Positions 15,766 to 24,313 of a DNA stretch of 33,667 nucleotides are shown piece after piece. Position numbers and translations under genes: made by a program. Within the stretch, counting starts at the first letter, position 1; each line of letters starts with the position of its first letter. The notes beneath the pieces were generated by a model that made no database searches, had not been told where the DNA came from, and was given only the letters and a program-made list of their open reading frames with translations. Source of the DNA: Chromatiales bacterium (GTDB lineage Bacteria > Pseudomonadota > Gammaproteobacteria > Steroidobacterales > Woeseiaceae); NCBI GenBank assembly GCA_004282875.1, contig SHLT01000022.1:1-33667 (forward strand), given 5' to 3'.

Positions 15766-17244
15766 CTACATCAACACCACGTCGAACTGATCCTGCAAAT
15801 ATAATGACTCCGTTTGCAGGCGAATCGACTTGCCGGTCTGCTCCTCCAGTTCCGCCAGGCTGCGCGCCTGTTCATCGAGCAACAGTTCAATGATCTCCTG
15901 CCCGGCCAGCACCATGACCTCGTCAAACTCGAACTGGCGTGACTGGCGAATGATCTCGCGGAAGATCTCGAAACAGGTCGTTTCGGCCGTCATGACGAAA
16001 CCGCGCCCTTCGCAGGCCGGGCAGTCCTCGCACAACACGTGCTGCAGGCTTTCTCGCGTGCGCTTGCGCGTCATCTCGACCAACCCCAGCGGTGACACCG
16101 GCGTAATCTGGTGGCGCGCGTGGTCGCGCGACAGTGCCTGCTCGAGTGCGTGCAGGACGTTTCCGCGGTGGTCTTCTTCCTCCATGTCGATGAAATCGAT
16201 GATGATGATGCCGCCCAGGTTACGGAGCCGCAGCTGCCGGGCGATGGCAACGGCCGCCTCCAGGTTGGTCCGGTAGATCGTTTCTTCGAGGTTGCGGTGG
16301 CCAACGTAGCCGCCTGTGTTGACGTCGACCGTGGTCATCGCCTCCGTTTGGTCGAAGATCAGGTAGCCACCCGACTTGAGCGGGATATTCCGGTCCAGCG
16401 ACCGGCGAATCTCGTCCTCGATACCGTGCAGGTCGAAGATCGGCCGGCGCCTTCTGTACAGCTCGATATCGGGCTTCGCATCGGGCAGGTAGGTTGTCGC
16501 AAACTCTTGCATCGCCTCGTAGTCACTCTCCGAGTCAACGAGGACGTTTTCGACGTCGCCGGTCACCATGTCACGCAACACGCGCAGCGGCAGCGACAAA
16601 TCCTCGTGTACGAGGCTTTTTACACTACGTTTGCTGCACCGTTCCTGAACGACGGCCCAGAGCCTGAGCAGGTAGCGGAGGTCCGCCGCCAGCGCTTCCT
16701 GGTCAGCGCCTTCAGCGACCGTGCGGACAATGGCGCCGCACTGCAGGTCCTGGTCCGCGAGCAGCTCCTCGACCATGCCGCGCAGCCGATCGCGCTCTCC
16801 CTCATCCTCGATGCGCGCCGAAATCCCGACCGTGTTGCCTCGCGGCAGCAAGACCAGGTGCCGCGACGGCAGCGTGATGTAGCTCGTGAGTCTCGCGCCT
16901 TTATTGCCGAGCGGATCCTTGACGACCTGCACCATGATCTCGTCGCCCTCGCGCACCAGTTCGCGGATGTTGCGTTCCTCATCACCGTTCTCGGGCATCC
17001 CGGCCTTCGCGATATCCGAGGCGTGCAGAAATGCCGTACGCTCGAGCCCGATATCGATGAAGGCTGCCTGCATGCCCGGCAATACGCGCAACACCCTGCC
17101 CTTGTAGATGTTGCTGATCAGCCCACGGCGTGCGGCACGTTCGACGTAAACCTCCTGCAGCACGCCGTTCTCGAGCAATGCCGCACGAATCTCGCTCGAC
17201 GTCACGTTGATCAGGATCTCTTCTTTTTGGGACTCGTCTGTCAT
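15766..17244 (-). CDS. rng: ribonuclease G
   Basis: Endoribonuclease of the RNase E/G family that matures the 5' end of 16S rRNA and degrades some mRNAs. At 492 aa it has the RNase G size and lacks the long scaffold tail of RNase E. An S1 domain lies at about residues 36-120 (NIYKGRVLRVLPGMQAAFIDIG). The catalytic core carries MTTVDVNTGGYVGHRN and GGIIIIDFIDM with the metal-binding Asp residues. A CPACEGRGFV motif follows, equivalent to the Zn-link region. maf ends immediately before its ATG (TAAATG), so translation is probably coupled. The maf-rng-yhdP order is common in gammaproteobacteria. A 615-aa open frame lies on the opposite strand but is not a gene. Confidence 0.96.
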   Translation of the reverse strand: MTDESQKEEILINVTSSEIRAALLENGVLQEVYVERAARRGLISNIYKGRVLRVLPGMQAAFIDIGLERTAFLHASDIAKAGMPENGDEERNIRELVREGDEIMVQVVKDPLGNKGARLTSYITLPSRHLVLLPRGNTVGISARIEDEGERDRLRGMVEELLADQDLQCGAIVRTVAEGADQEALAADLRYLLRLWAVVQERCSKRSVKSLVHEDLSLPLRVLRDMVTGDVENVLVDSESDYEAMQEFATTYLPDAKPDIELYRRRRPIFDLHGIEDEIRRSLDRNIPLKSGGYLIFDQTEAMTTVDVNTGGYVGHRNLEETIYRTNLEAAVAIARQLRLRNLGGIIIIDFIDMEEEDHRGNVLHALEQALSRDHARHQITPVSPLGLVEMTRKRTRESLQHVLCEDCPACEGRGFVMTAETTCFEIFREIIRQSRQFEFDEVMVLAGQEIIELLLDEQARSLAELEEQTGKSIRLQTESLYLQDQFDVVLM

Positions 17245-17832
17245 TTACTCGTGTCTGGGCAAAACCTCGAACCCGGCATCGCCGAGCAGCGCTACGGTCT
17301 CGAATACGGGCAGCCCGACCACATTGGAATAGCTGCCCTCTATCCGTTCGACAAACGCGCCGCCCAGCCCCTGTATGGCGTAGGCGCCGGCTTTGTCGCA
17401 GGGTTCCCCACTGTGCCAGTAAGCAAGCGCCTCGTCGCGACTGATTTCGCGAAAATACACATCTGTTTCAGACAACGCGGTCCACGTCTTGTTCTCGCCG
17501 CACAACGCGACGCCCGTGACGACTTTGTGCGCGCGCCCCGACAACAGCTCCAGCATACGCAGGCAATCTGCCTGGTCTGCGGGCTTGCCGAGGGTCTGCT
17601 CATCGATGACGACCGCCGTGTCGGCGCCGAGGGCGAGATCCGCAACGTCGACGACGGCGGCCCCGGCTTTGGCAAGCGCGAGGCGCACGACCATGTCGCC
17701 GGGCGATTCCCCGTCGCGCGGGGCTTCGTCAACGTCGACCCTGGCGACCTTGAAGTCGATATCGAGAGCCGCAAGAATCTCGCGCCGCCGTGGCGATGTC
17801 GAGGCAAGATGCAGGCTGAGCGGCGTCTTCAT
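17245..17832 (-). CDS. maf: Maf nucleotide pyrophosphatase (YhdE type, dTTP/UTP)
   Basis: House-cleaning nucleoside triphosphate pyrophosphatase of 195 aa. Maf signatures are ASTSPRRREIL at the N-terminus (phosphate-binding loop), GADTAVVID in the middle (catalytic Asp) and DKAGAYAIQGLGGAFVERIEGSY near the end. The AYAIQGLGGAFV form fits the YhdE branch (dTTP/UTP) rather than YceF (m7GTP). The ATG at 17832 lies 10 bp after rlmH. The frame is open upstream, but that part overlaps rlmH. rng starts at the base after its stop. Confidence 0.93.
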   Translation of the reverse strand: MKTPLSLHLASTSPRRREILAALDIDFKVARVDVDEAPRDGESPGDMVVRLALAKAGAAVVDVADLALGADTAVVIDEQTLGKPADQADCLRMLELLSGRAHKVVTGVALCGENKTWTALSETDVYFREISRDEALAYWHSGEPCDKAGAYAIQGLGGAFVERIEGSYSNVVGLPVFETVALLGDAGFEVLPRHE

Positions 17833-17842
17833 TGCAGCATCG

Positions 17843-18313
17843 TCAGGCGCGGTGATAGGGGTGGCCGGTATGCAGCGAATGGGCCCGGTAGAGCTGTTCC
17901 GCGAACAGCACGCGGGCAAGACCGTGTGGCAGCGTCAATTGAGACAATGACCAGGTGAAGTCGGCCCGTTGTTTGCACGTGTCGGCGACGCCGTCAGGCC
18001 CTCCGATGACAAAGCAGAGGTCCCGGCCGTCGGCCTGCCAGCGTGACAGCTGGCCGGCCAGCGCCTTGCTGCTGAGTTGCTTGCCCCGCTCATCCAGCAA
18101 CACGACCTGCTCCGACGATTCCAGCTTGCCGAGAATCAGCTCGCCTTCGGCCTCCATAGCCTGCCGCGACTTGTCGTTCTTGTTGCGGCGCACGGTGGGG
18201 ATGACGTCGAGCCGAAACTTCCATTCCCGCGGCAGCCGCTCCGTGTACGTGCCAAATGCCTCGTCCACCCAGGACGGCTGGCGATCACCAACGGCCAGTA
18301 GTCGAATATGCAC
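17843..18313 (-). CDS. rlmH: 23S rRNA (pseudouridine1915-N3)-methyltransferase
   Basis: SPOUT-class methyltransferase that methylates pseudouridine 1915 in helix 69 of 23S rRNA, acting on assembled 70S ribosomes. The 156-aa length is normal. FVIGGPDGV is the trefoil-knot AdoMet loop, and the C-terminus (SLSQLTLPHGLARVLFAEQ, then YRAHSLHTGHPYHRA) is the family's hallmark. It starts 3 bp after rsfS; these two ribosome-related genes are adjacent in most gammaproteobacteria. The mrdA/mrdB genes that often follow are absent and maf comes next. Confidence 0.97.
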   Translation of the reverse strand: MHIRLLAVGDRQPSWVDEAFGTYTERLPREWKFRLDVIPTVRRNKNDKSRQAMEAEGELILGKLESSEQVVLLDERGKQLSSKALAGQLSRWQADGRDLCFVIGGPDGVADTCKQRADFTWSLSQLTLPHGLARVLFAEQLYRAHSLHTGHPYHRA

Positions 18314-18316
18314 GGT

Positions 18317-18670
18317 TCAACCGTCGGTTGCCGTCACATCCCCTTGCGGGGAGATCGACCAGAGTTTCTCCAGGTTGTAGAACTCACGCACCTTCGGGAG
18401 CATGACATGCACCAGTGTGTCTTCGAGGTCGAGCAACACCCACTCGCCCCCGTCCTCACCTTCGATGCCAATCGGACGGCGACCCGCCGCCTTGGCCTTT
18501 TCTGCGACGTTGTCAACGAGCGCTTTGACATGCCGGTTCGAGGTGCCGCTCGCAATGACCATGTAGTCGGTGACGACGGTCATGTCGCGAACGTCCAACC
18601 TCACGATATCTTTGGCTTTGACATCGTCCAGCGCTTCGACGACCAGGTCGGTCAGTGCTTCGCTGTTCAT
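18317..18670 (-). CDS. rsfS: ribosomal silencing factor RsfS
   Basis: Binds ribosomal protein uL14 and blocks subunit joining in starvation. The 117-aa protein shows the family core: [26 protein letters not shown], then [15 protein letters not shown], then [22 protein letters not shown] and [10 protein letters not shown]. These match E. coli RsfS closely in order and spacing. The ATG at 18670 follows nadD by 51 bp, the widest internal gap in this minus-strand run, so an internal promoter there is possible though none is obvious. rlmH begins 3 bp after the stop. Confidence 0.97.
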   Translation of the reverse strand: MNSEALTDLVVEALDDVKAKDIVRLDVRDMTVVTDYMVIASGTSNRHVKALVDNVAEKAKAAGRRPIGIEGEDGGEWVLLDLEDTLVHVMLPKVREFYNLEKLWSISPQGDVTATDG

Positions 18671-18721
18671 GCGTGGTTCTCTGCGTTGCTCAAATGTTGT
18701 CTCCTCGGGTAAGCGCTGTAA

Positions 18722-19351
18722 TCAGTAAATTTTCATGTCCAGGATCGCGTCGCGGACTTCGTCAGGCATCAGGAACCGCGGGTCGCGGCCCGCCCCAACA
18801 AGCTCCCGGATCTCAGTCGACGCGATCTCCAGCTGCGTGACCGCGTGTATATGGATGCTCCCATGCGTTGCGTCGTGCAGCTTGGCAACACGATGTGTTC
18901 CGTGCTCGGTAATCATCTCGCCCAGGACGCCAATATCCGGCGCCTTCCAGCCGGGTCGATGCGCGACCACAATGTGCGCGACGTCAAGAATCTCGTCCCA
19001 CCGGTGCCAGCCAGGCAGGCCAAGAAAAGCGTCCATGCCCACTATCAGACCTATCGAGCGGTCAGGAAATTCCTCGCGCAGCGAATGCAGCGTATCGATG
19101 GTGTATGACGGCCCGTCGCGGCGCAGCTCCCGATCGTCGGCGACAAAGCCCGGCTGGCCCTCGATAGCGCATTCCACCAGGCGCATGCGCTGCTGCGCAT
19201 TGGCATAGGTCACACCCCGGTGCGGTGGGTCGCCGCAAGGGATAAAGCGCACCTCCTCAAACCGCAAAGCCTGCAGCATTTCGAACGCAGAACGCAGGTG
19301 ACCATAGTGGATGGGGTCAAAGGTGCCGCCGAATACGCCGATCGGCTTCAT
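18722..19351 (-). CDS. nadD: nicotinate-nucleotide adenylyltransferase
   Basis: Transfers AMP to nicotinate mononucleotide to form deamido-NAD in NAD synthesis. From the ATG at 19351 it is 209 aa. GVFGGTFDPIHYGHLRSA at the N-terminus contains the HxGH nucleotidyltransferase motif. GPSYTIDTLHSL and VGMDAFLGLPGWHRW are NadD substrate elements, and IASTEIRELV is the ISSTxxR-type ATP site. The ATG overlaps the holA stop in ATGA, which fixes the start; open frame upstream of it lies inside holA. Confidence 0.97.
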   Translation of the reverse strand: MKPIGVFGGTFDPIHYGHLRSAFEMLQALRFEEVRFIPCGDPPHRGVTYANAQQRMRLVECAIEGQPGFVADDRELRRDGPSYTIDTLHSLREEFPDRSIGLIVGMDAFLGLPGWHRWDEILDVAHIVVAHRPGWKAPDIGVLGEMITEHGTHRVAKLHDATHGSIHIHAVTQLEIASTEIRELVGAGRDPRFLMPDEVRDAILDMKIY

Positions 19352-20352
19352 GCGCGGGCCATCCCGACAACGATGTCTGTCGCCATTTGCCAGGGGTCGC
19401 CGTAGCGCTGGCCTTTCGCGGCGGCATCGGCGCGGCCACTGGCTTTCAGCATGCGGTGAAAATCGCCGTGCTGGTGGCGACTGATGCAACTGCGCAGCAA
19501 GCCCTGGCGGTTATTCCAGACGCGCGCCGTCTGCATTGCGCTGCCAAGGTCAGTGCCCTGGCGAACGGCGTCATCGAGCGTCGCCAGCGTGCGGAGCTCT
19601 CGCGTCAGCGCCCACATGACGATGACGGGCTCGACGCCCTCCGCTTTGAGGCCACCGAGGATTTTCACGGCACGCGGTGCGTCGCCGGCTATCGCGGCAT
19701 CTGTCAGCTTGTAAACATCGTAGCGACTGCTGTTGGCCACTGCCTTGTTAACGTCCTCAGCAGACACCTTGCCTTCGCCCAGAATCAGGCGCAGTTTTTC
19801 GATTTCCTGCCCGGCTGCCAGCAGGTTGCCTTCAACGCGATCGGCAATTAGCGCCACCGCATCCCGGTCGGGCTGCAATCCCGCTTGCCGCATGCGGTTC
19901 GCTATCCAGCCGGGCAGCTCGCGCAATCCGATTGGCCAGATCGGAAGGCTCACGCCGATCTTGTCGAGGGTCTTGGCCCACTTCGAATTAGACGTGCTTC
20001 TGTCGAGCTTGGGGCCGGTCACGATGAACAGCAGTTCCGGCCCGGCCTGAGCTGCCAGGTCAACGATTGCCTGGCCGCCCGCGCGGCCCGGTTTGCCGGT
20101 CGGCAGGCGTAGTTCGACAATCCGTTGCTCCGCGAACAGCGACATATTCCCGGTCGACGCCGTCAATGCGCCCCAGTCGAAGCCGGTGGTCGCTACGTGC
20201 AATTCGCGATTGGCAAAGCCCTGCGCTTTCGCCGCCTCGCGAATTTCGTCGAGCGCCTCGGAAACAAGCAGGTGTTCGTCACCGGTGACGAGGTAGCAGG
20301 GGGCAAGCGAGTTCTTCAGGTAGGACGAAAGCTGGTTAGCCCGAATCTTCAA
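19348..20352 (-). CDS. holA: DNA polymerase III subunit delta
   Basis: Clamp-loader subunit that opens the beta sliding clamp. The 334-aa length and the layout match E. coli HolA: MKIRANQLSSYLKNSLAPCYLVTGDEHLLVSEA resembles its start, VEGNLLAAGQEIEKLRLI its middle and RVWNNRQGLLRSCISRH its C-terminal collar domain. The start is TTG at 20352, overlapping the stop of the preceding gene in TTGA, with GGAG 8 nt upstream. That points to translational coupling and low-level synthesis. In many gammaproteobacteria lptE sits directly upstream; here it is a UPF0434 gene. Confidence 0.93.
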   Translation of the reverse strand: MKIRANQLSSYLKNSLAPCYLVTGDEHLLVSEALDEIREAAKAQGFANRELHVATTGFDWGALTASTGNMSLFAEQRIVELRLPTGKPGRAGGQAIVDLAAQAGPELLFIVTGPKLDRSTSNSKWAKTLDKIGVSLPIWPIGLRELPGWIANRMRQAGLQPDRDAVALIADRVEGNLLAAGQEIEKLRLILGEGKVSAEDVNKAVANSSRYDVYKLTDAAIAGDAPRAVKILGGLKAEGVEPVIVMWALTRELRTLATLDDAVRQGTDLGSAMQTARVWNNRQGLLRSCISRHQHGDFHRMLKASGRADAAAKGQRYGDPWQMATDIVVGMARA

Positions 20353-20603
20353 GCAAGCTGCTCCATGTGTATCGACTCGCTTTCGAGCAGTACCGGAATT
20401 CCGTCATCGACCGGATACAGCCGCTTGCCATCATCGGTCACCAGTGCCTCGTGCAACGGCTCTGCGAGTTTGACCCCTTCATGCGTCTCGAGCGTACCGG
20501 CCTCGATCGCCGCGTTGACCTTCTCGAGTTTGTCTTTTTTCAGTACCGACAAGCCCTTATGCGTAACCGGGCAGCGGAGAATGGTGAGCAAGCGTTTATC
20601 CAT
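20349..20603 (-). CDS. Trm112/UPF0434 (YcaR-like) small protein
   Basis: An 84-aa protein with the UPF0434 frame: MDKRLLTILRCPVTHKGL at the start and YPVDDGIPVLLESES at the end, both close to E. coli YcaR (about 60 aa). Two differences stand out. The first zinc knuckle reads CPVT instead of CPxC, so only one Cys remains. An insert of about 20-25 charged residues (KKDKLEKVNAAIEAGTLETH) separates the halves. Zinc binding is therefore unlikely. The cellular role of the family in bacteria is unclear. Its stop overlaps the holA TTG, and it follows an unknown membrane protein by 17 bp. Confidence 0.85.
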   Translation of the reverse strand: MDKRLLTILRCPVTHKGLSVLKKDKLEKVNAAIEAGTLETHEGVKLAEPLHEALVTDDGKRLYPVDDGIPVLLESESIHMEQLA

Positions 20604-20620
20604 GCCCCCATTGTAGCGCT

Positions 20621-21655
20621 TCAGCCCTGCTTCAGCACGACTGCCAGCTCGATATTTCCGCTGCTTTCCGCCGCCCGGATGGCCGCTGGAATATCGTCGG
20701 GGGCAGGCTTGAAGTGCTCGTCGATCAGGCGACAGCGCATGATGACCTTGAGGGCGGGAATCCGCTCGCCGTGCGCCAGCATGTCGTGAATATAGTGTTG
20801 CCCGAAGAAGAGCGCATGCTGCTGTTGCTCCCAGCCCAGCATCTTGTCGAAATACCATTTCCAGGCCGCCACGGGGTCCGGGTCCTTTTCGATCTCGCTG
20901 AAGATGTGCTGCAAGCCGCCCTCGCGATTGTCACGGCTAATGAAGCCATAGGCGTGTGCCAGCGTGGCGACCCTGCTTTTTTCAATGTCGTCCAGCACGG
21001 CCTTGTCATCCGGCGAATCCGTATCCGGGATGTAGACATCATCCGCAATGCCCTTGGGTGCAATCACAGCCCCGATAAGCGAATGGAACGAGAACACGAA
21101 GAACATTTCTACGAATGAGCGTACGAGATGAGCGAAATCACTCGTCATCGACATCAGGAAGACCGTAAGGAGGAAATAAACCGGCGCTATGCCGTACGAG
21201 ATTCCGCACTCGCTGATGAAGCGATGCAACGCAACCGGGTTGATGCTCTGCAAAGGAGAATGTGTAATTGCGAGGACACCCAGTATGGCCGGGTAGATGA
21301 ACCCGGCGACGGCCAGGAACGCCAGCATCGCTGCTGCTCCGCCAGCCGAATAGCTGGCGTAAGCCCCCCAACCGATCGCGACGGCGATAACAACCGGGAA
21401 CAGCATCCAGACACCATGGGTCAAACTGAAAAACTCTATTCCCGGTGGCTGCGGCTTGAGCCCGCGGGCCTGCGACTCGAGCAGTAACAGCTGATAGCGA
21501 AACAGTGCCGGAAGGATGATGATCGCCAGCCAGATGCCCAGGAAGCCTGCCGCGCCGGCCAGGGCCGACAGCAGCCAGAAAACAAGCATTGCAAACAGCA
21601 CGCTGGTCTCGGTCAGCGGAAAGAATATTGCCTTTACGAGTTCATTCGCGTTCAT
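20621..21655 (-). CDS. polytopic membrane protein of unknown function with a helical cytoplasmic tail
   Basis: I do not recognise a named family; it recalls DUF4013-type membrane proteins only loosely. From the ATG at 21655 it is 344 aa with about six hydrophobic segments in residues 15-215 (for example [19 protein letters not shown] and [17 protein letters not shown]). A soluble, helix-rich C-terminal part of about 130 residues follows. It contains [19 protein letters not shown] and several paired helices that could be TPR-like. The start overlaps yidD by 14 bp, and the next gene begins 17 bp after its stop. It sits between envelope (yidD) and replication (holA) genes in one run. Confidence 0.75.
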   Translation of the reverse strand: MNANELVKAIFFPLTETSVLFAMLVFWLLSALAGAAGFLGIWLAIIILPALFRYQLLLLESQARGLKPQPPGIEFFSLTHGVWMLFPVVIAVAIGWGAYASYSAGGAAAMLAFLAVAGFIYPAILGVLAITHSPLQSINPVALHRFISECGISYGIAPVYFLLTVFLMSMTSDFAHLVRSFVEMFFVFSFHSLIGAVIAPKGIADDVYIPDTDSPDDKAVLDDIEKSRVATLAHAYGFISRDNREGGLQHIFSEIEKDPDPVAAWKWYFDKMLGWEQQQHALFFGQHYIHDMLAHGERIPALKVIMRCRLIDEHFKPAPDDIPAAIRAAESSGNIELAVVLKQG

Positions 21656-21902
21656 TGTTGTTTTCCGTTCCCGGCACCGGATCGTAGCCCGAGCCACCCC
21701 AGGGGTGACATCGGCCAATGCGCTTCATGGCGAGCCAGCCGCCCTTCCACACACCGTGTACCTGCAGCGCTTCGATTGCGTAGCTCGAACAGGTCGGCTG
21801 GTAACGGCAGTTCGAACCCAGCCAGGGGGACAGCAACAGGCGATAGAGTCGCACGAGTCCGATCAGCGGCTTGGCAAGCACCCGGCTGACGGCGTTCGGC
21901 AT
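21642..21902 (-). CDS. yidD: membrane protein insertion efficiency factor YidD
   Basis: Small amphipathic inner-membrane-associated protein thought to assist YidC-dependent insertion. The 86-aa protein carries the family core [20 protein letters not shown] followed by [11 protein letters not shown] and [17 protein letters not shown], with the three conserved Cys. It usually neighbours rnpA and yidC near the origin; here it is placed between sufE and an unknown membrane gene. Its ATG overlaps the sufE stop by one base (TGATG), a coupling arrangement. Confidence 0.97.
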   Translation of the reverse strand: MPNAVSRVLAKPLIGLVRLYRLLLSPWLGSNCRYQPTCSSYAIEALQVHGVWKGGWLAMKRIGRCHPWGGSGYDPVPGTENNNERE

Positions 21903-22327
21903 CAGGCGGCCTCGAGCGCCTCGGCCGCGAAGCGACGAATGGCCGCGAGCATGGAGCTGAGTCCGTTGCTGCGGGTCGGGCTCAGGTGACTTTCGAGCTG
22001 CAAGGCCTTCACGAAGTCCGGCGGCGTATCGAGAATATCCTGCGGATAGCGGCCGCTGTAGAGACGCAGCAACAGCGCGATCAGGCCGGAAACGATGGCT
22101 GCATCACTGGTCGCCCGAAACTCCAGCCGGCCGTCCTTTTCGTCGGCGACGAACCACACCTGCGACTGGCAGCCACGAATGCGGTTTTCCTCGGTCTGCA
22201 GTTCAACGGGGAATTCCGGCAGGCGCCTGCCAAGGTCGATCAGGTACTGGTAGCGATCCATCCAGTCATCGAACAGTTCGAAATCGGCGATGAGTTCATC
22301 CTGCGCCAGTGCGATTTCATTGCTCAC
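21902..22327 (-). CDS. sufE: SufE family cysteine desulfurase sulfur acceptor
   Basis: Accepts persulfide sulfur from a SufS or CsdA type cysteine desulfurase for Fe-S cluster assembly. The 141-aa protein has the acceptor Cys at residue 53 in [10 protein letters not shown], the family signature, and a C-terminal [16 protein letters not shown] stretch typical of SufE and CsdE. No desulfurase gene lies in the window, so the partner and the SufE versus CsdE assignment are open. It starts 2 bp after cysS, a cysteine-related neighbour. Confidence 0.93.
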   Translation of the reverse strand: MSNEIALAQDELIADFELFDDWMDRYQYLIDLGRRLPEFPVELQTEENRIRGCQSQVWFVADEKDGRLEFRATSDAAIVSGLIALLLRLYSGRYPQDILDTPPDFVKALQLESHLSPTRSNGLSSMLAAIRRFAAEALEAA

Positions 22328-22329
22328 GA

Positions 22330-23706
22330 TCAGCTCCGCCGCCAGGTCGTGCCGTCCGGCCCGTCCTCGATCGTTATGCCCATGTCACCGAGCTGATCGC
22401 GGAAGCCGTCTGCGGCCGCCCAGTCCTTGTTGGCGCGCGCCTCGTTGCGCCTGGCGATCAGGGCTTCGATCTCGTCAGACGCGACGTCGCCCTTCACCTC
22501 TCCTGTGAACCAGGCCTCGGGATCGCTCCCGAGCAGGCCCATGAGATCACCGGCCGCGTACATTTGCGCGGCGAGCACTTCCATCTCCGCCGGGTCATTC
22601 GACTTGTTCAAGGTTCGCGCCAGCTCGAAGAACTCGGCCAGGGCTTTCGGCGTGTTGATATCGTCCTCGAGGGCGGTGACCAGCGACTCGGGCACCTCTG
22701 CCGCGGCGCGCGCCTCGGCGGATACCTCGATGCCGCGTACGGCGCCGTACAGTCGATCCAGCATACGGCGTGCCGATGCGATCGTCTCGGCCGACCAGTC
22801 AAGCGGCTGGCGGTAGTGCGCACTCAGAAGCGCCAGCCGAATGACCTCGCCCGGAATCGATTCGACCAGGTCATGAACGAGCAACACGTTACCCAGTGAC
22901 TTCGACATCTTGGTTTCATCGATGCTCAGGAAACCATTGTGCAGCCAATAGCGAGCAAACGGCGCGCCGCCATGCGCACAGCTGGACTGGGCGCACTCGT
23001 TTTCGTGATGCGGGAATACCAGGTCCTGCCCGCCGGCATGAATATCAATGGTGTCGCCCAGGTGTTTTTCCGCCATGGCCGAGCACTCGATGTGCCAGCC
23101 CGGACGTCCGCGGCCCCAGGGAGAATCCCAGCCCGGTTGTTCGTCGTCCGAGGGTTTCCACAAGACGAAGTCCTGCGCCGCCTTCTTGTAGGGCGCAACC
23201 TCGACACGCGACCCGGCTATCATCTCGCGCAGGTCGCGCTTCGACAGCTCGCCGTAGTTTTCATGCGAACCGACGTCGAACAACACGTGCCCTTCGGCAA
23301 CATAAGCATGCCCTTCGTCGATGAGCTTTTCGATCATCGCGATCATGACGTCGATATGCTGCGTGGCATACGGCTCGATATCGGGCGGCTGCACACCCAG
23401 CGCACCCATGTCGTCGTTATAGACCTTGGCGTAGCGGGCGGTGATCGCCTCGATAGGCTCACCGGACTCCTGCGATGCCGCGATGATCTTGTCATCGACG
23501 TCGGTGATATTGCGAGCAAAGGTGAGTTTGTAGCGACGCCGGAGGATGCGGGCCAGCAGGTCGAATACGACCGCCGGACGGGCATTGCCGATGTGCGCAT
23601 AGTTGTAGACCGTGGGGCCACACAGGTACATCGTCACCTCGCCCTCCCTGAGGGGCTCGAAGGGGACTTTCCTGCCCTTAAGCGTGTCGTGTAGCTGTAT
23701 GGTCAT
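22330..23706 (-). CDS. cysS: cysteinyl-tRNA synthetase
   Basis: Class I aminoacyl-tRNA synthetase of 458 aa. The HIGH motif reads HIGN at residues 38-41, KMSKS lies at 266-270, and the zinc that selects cysteine is held by Cys29 (YLCGPT), Cys208 (HIECSAM) and residues of HHENEC (233-238). The ATG at 23706 fits the family N-terminus [11 protein letters not shown]. The frame is open to 24222, but that part is antisense to hisI. An extended -10 promoter lies just upstream, so this gene probably heads the minus-strand run. Confidence 0.97.
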   Translation of the reverse strand: MTIQLHDTLKGRKVPFEPLREGEVTMYLCGPTVYNYAHIGNARPAVVFDLLARILRRRYKLTFARNITDVDDKIIAASQESGEPIEAITARYAKVYNDDMGALGVQPPDIEPYATQHIDVMIAMIEKLIDEGHAYVAEGHVLFDVGSHENYGELSKRDLREMIAGSRVEVAPYKKAAQDFVLWKPSDDEQPGWDSPWGRGRPGWHIECSAMAEKHLGDTIDIHAGGQDLVFPHHENECAQSSCAHGGAPFARYWLHNGFLSIDETKMSKSLGNVLLVHDLVESIPGEVIRLALLSAHYRQPLDWSAETIASARRMLDRLYGAVRGIEVSAEARAAAEVPESLVTALEDDINTPKALAEFFELARTLNKSNDPAEMEVLAAQMYAAGDLMGLLGSDPEAWFTGEVKGDVASDEIEALIARRNEARANKDWAAADGFRDQLGDMGITIEDGPDGTTWRRS

Positions 23707-23737
23707 CGTCTTGCAGTCCGGCCTTTCAAAAGACGCA

Positions 23738-23746
23738 ATGATAGCA
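23738..23746 (-). promoter_or_regulatory. extended -10 promoter of cysS
   Basis: TGC-TATCAT on the minus strand is a TGn extended -10 box with 5 of 6 matches to TATAAT. No clear -35 box lies at the right distance, as is usual for extended -10 promoters. It predicts a start near 23731 and a leader of about 25 nt. This would drive cysS and perhaps the 14 genes behind it. Confidence 0.45.
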
Positions 23747-23749
23747 ATA

Positions 23750-23778
23750 TTGCCGAGTCTCGATAGGCTAGGTATTCT
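23750..23778 (+). promoter_or_regulatory. sigma-70 type promoter of hisI
   Basis: TTGCCG (23750-23755) and TATTCT (23773-23778), each 4 of 6 to consensus, are separated by an ideal 17 bp. Transcription would start near 23785, 24 nt before the hisI ATG. It is back to back with the cysS promoter in the 102-bp divergent gap. Confidence 0.45.
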
Positions 23779-23808
23779 TCCCGCCCGCATTTTTTTCGAG
23801 AACTCACA

Positions 23809-24306
23809 ATGTCTGGCGCCCCCGTCCGATTTCAAGCCCGCACTACGATCGAGCAGGTCGAGGAAGGTAACGACCTCGCCCCCAAGTTCGATGATCGCGG
23901 CCTGATTACCGTTGTAACTACCGACGCTGACAGTGGCGAACTGCTTATGCAGGGCTACATGAATGCGGTAGCGCTGCAGCTCACGATTGCCACGGGCGAG
24001 GCGCACTACTGGAGCCGCAGCCGCCAGGTGCTCTGGCACAAGGGGGCCACCAGCGGCTTGGTGCAGACCGTCCGCGAACTCCTGATCGATGATGACCAGG
24101 ACTGCGTCTGGCTGCGCGTGGACGTAGCCGGAGGCGCCAGCTGCCACGTGGGCTACCGCTCCTGCTTCTATCGCAAGGTACCGGTTGGCGATGACTTCAA
24201 AACAAAACAGGCCGACGGACACGTGGATCTCGAGTGGACTGAGACCGAGAAGGTGTTCGATCCCGAAGAGGTCTACGGCGACGCGCCGAATCCGACGATC
24301 CTGTAG
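23809..24306 (+). CDS. hisI: phosphoribosyl-AMP cyclohydrolase
   Basis: Third enzyme of histidine synthesis, opening the purine ring of phosphoribosyl-AMP. The protein has 165 aa. Diagnostic parts are [41 protein letters not shown] and the zinc-binding set [18 protein letters not shown] followed by YRSCFYR. It is a stand-alone cyclohydrolase without the HisE pyrophosphohydrolase domain that E. coli HisI carries. No other his gene is in the window, so it is an orphan, divergent from cysS and 7 bp before a lipoprotein gene. The C-terminal ~35 residues ([15 protein letters not shown]) are acidic. Confidence 0.96.
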   Translation: MSGAPVRFQARTTIEQVEEGNDLAPKFDDRGLITVVTTDADSGELLMQGYMNAVALQLTIATGEAHYWSRSRQVLWHKGATSGLVQTVRELLIDDDQDCVWLRVDVAGGASCHVGYRSCFYRKVPVGDDFKTKQADGHVDLEWTETEKVFDPEEVYGDAPNPTIL

Positions 24307-24313
24307 CGCTGCG

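Noticed and set aside
16111-17958. 615-aa open frame on the plus strand opposite rng and maf
   Set aside because: It mirrors well-supported genes in GC-rich DNA, has no recognisable domain and an Arg/Asp/Gln-rich composition typical of antisense frames.
23707-24222. 172-residue N-terminal extension of cysS
   Set aside because: It is antisense to hisI, and the normal CysS start with its own promoter lies at 23706.
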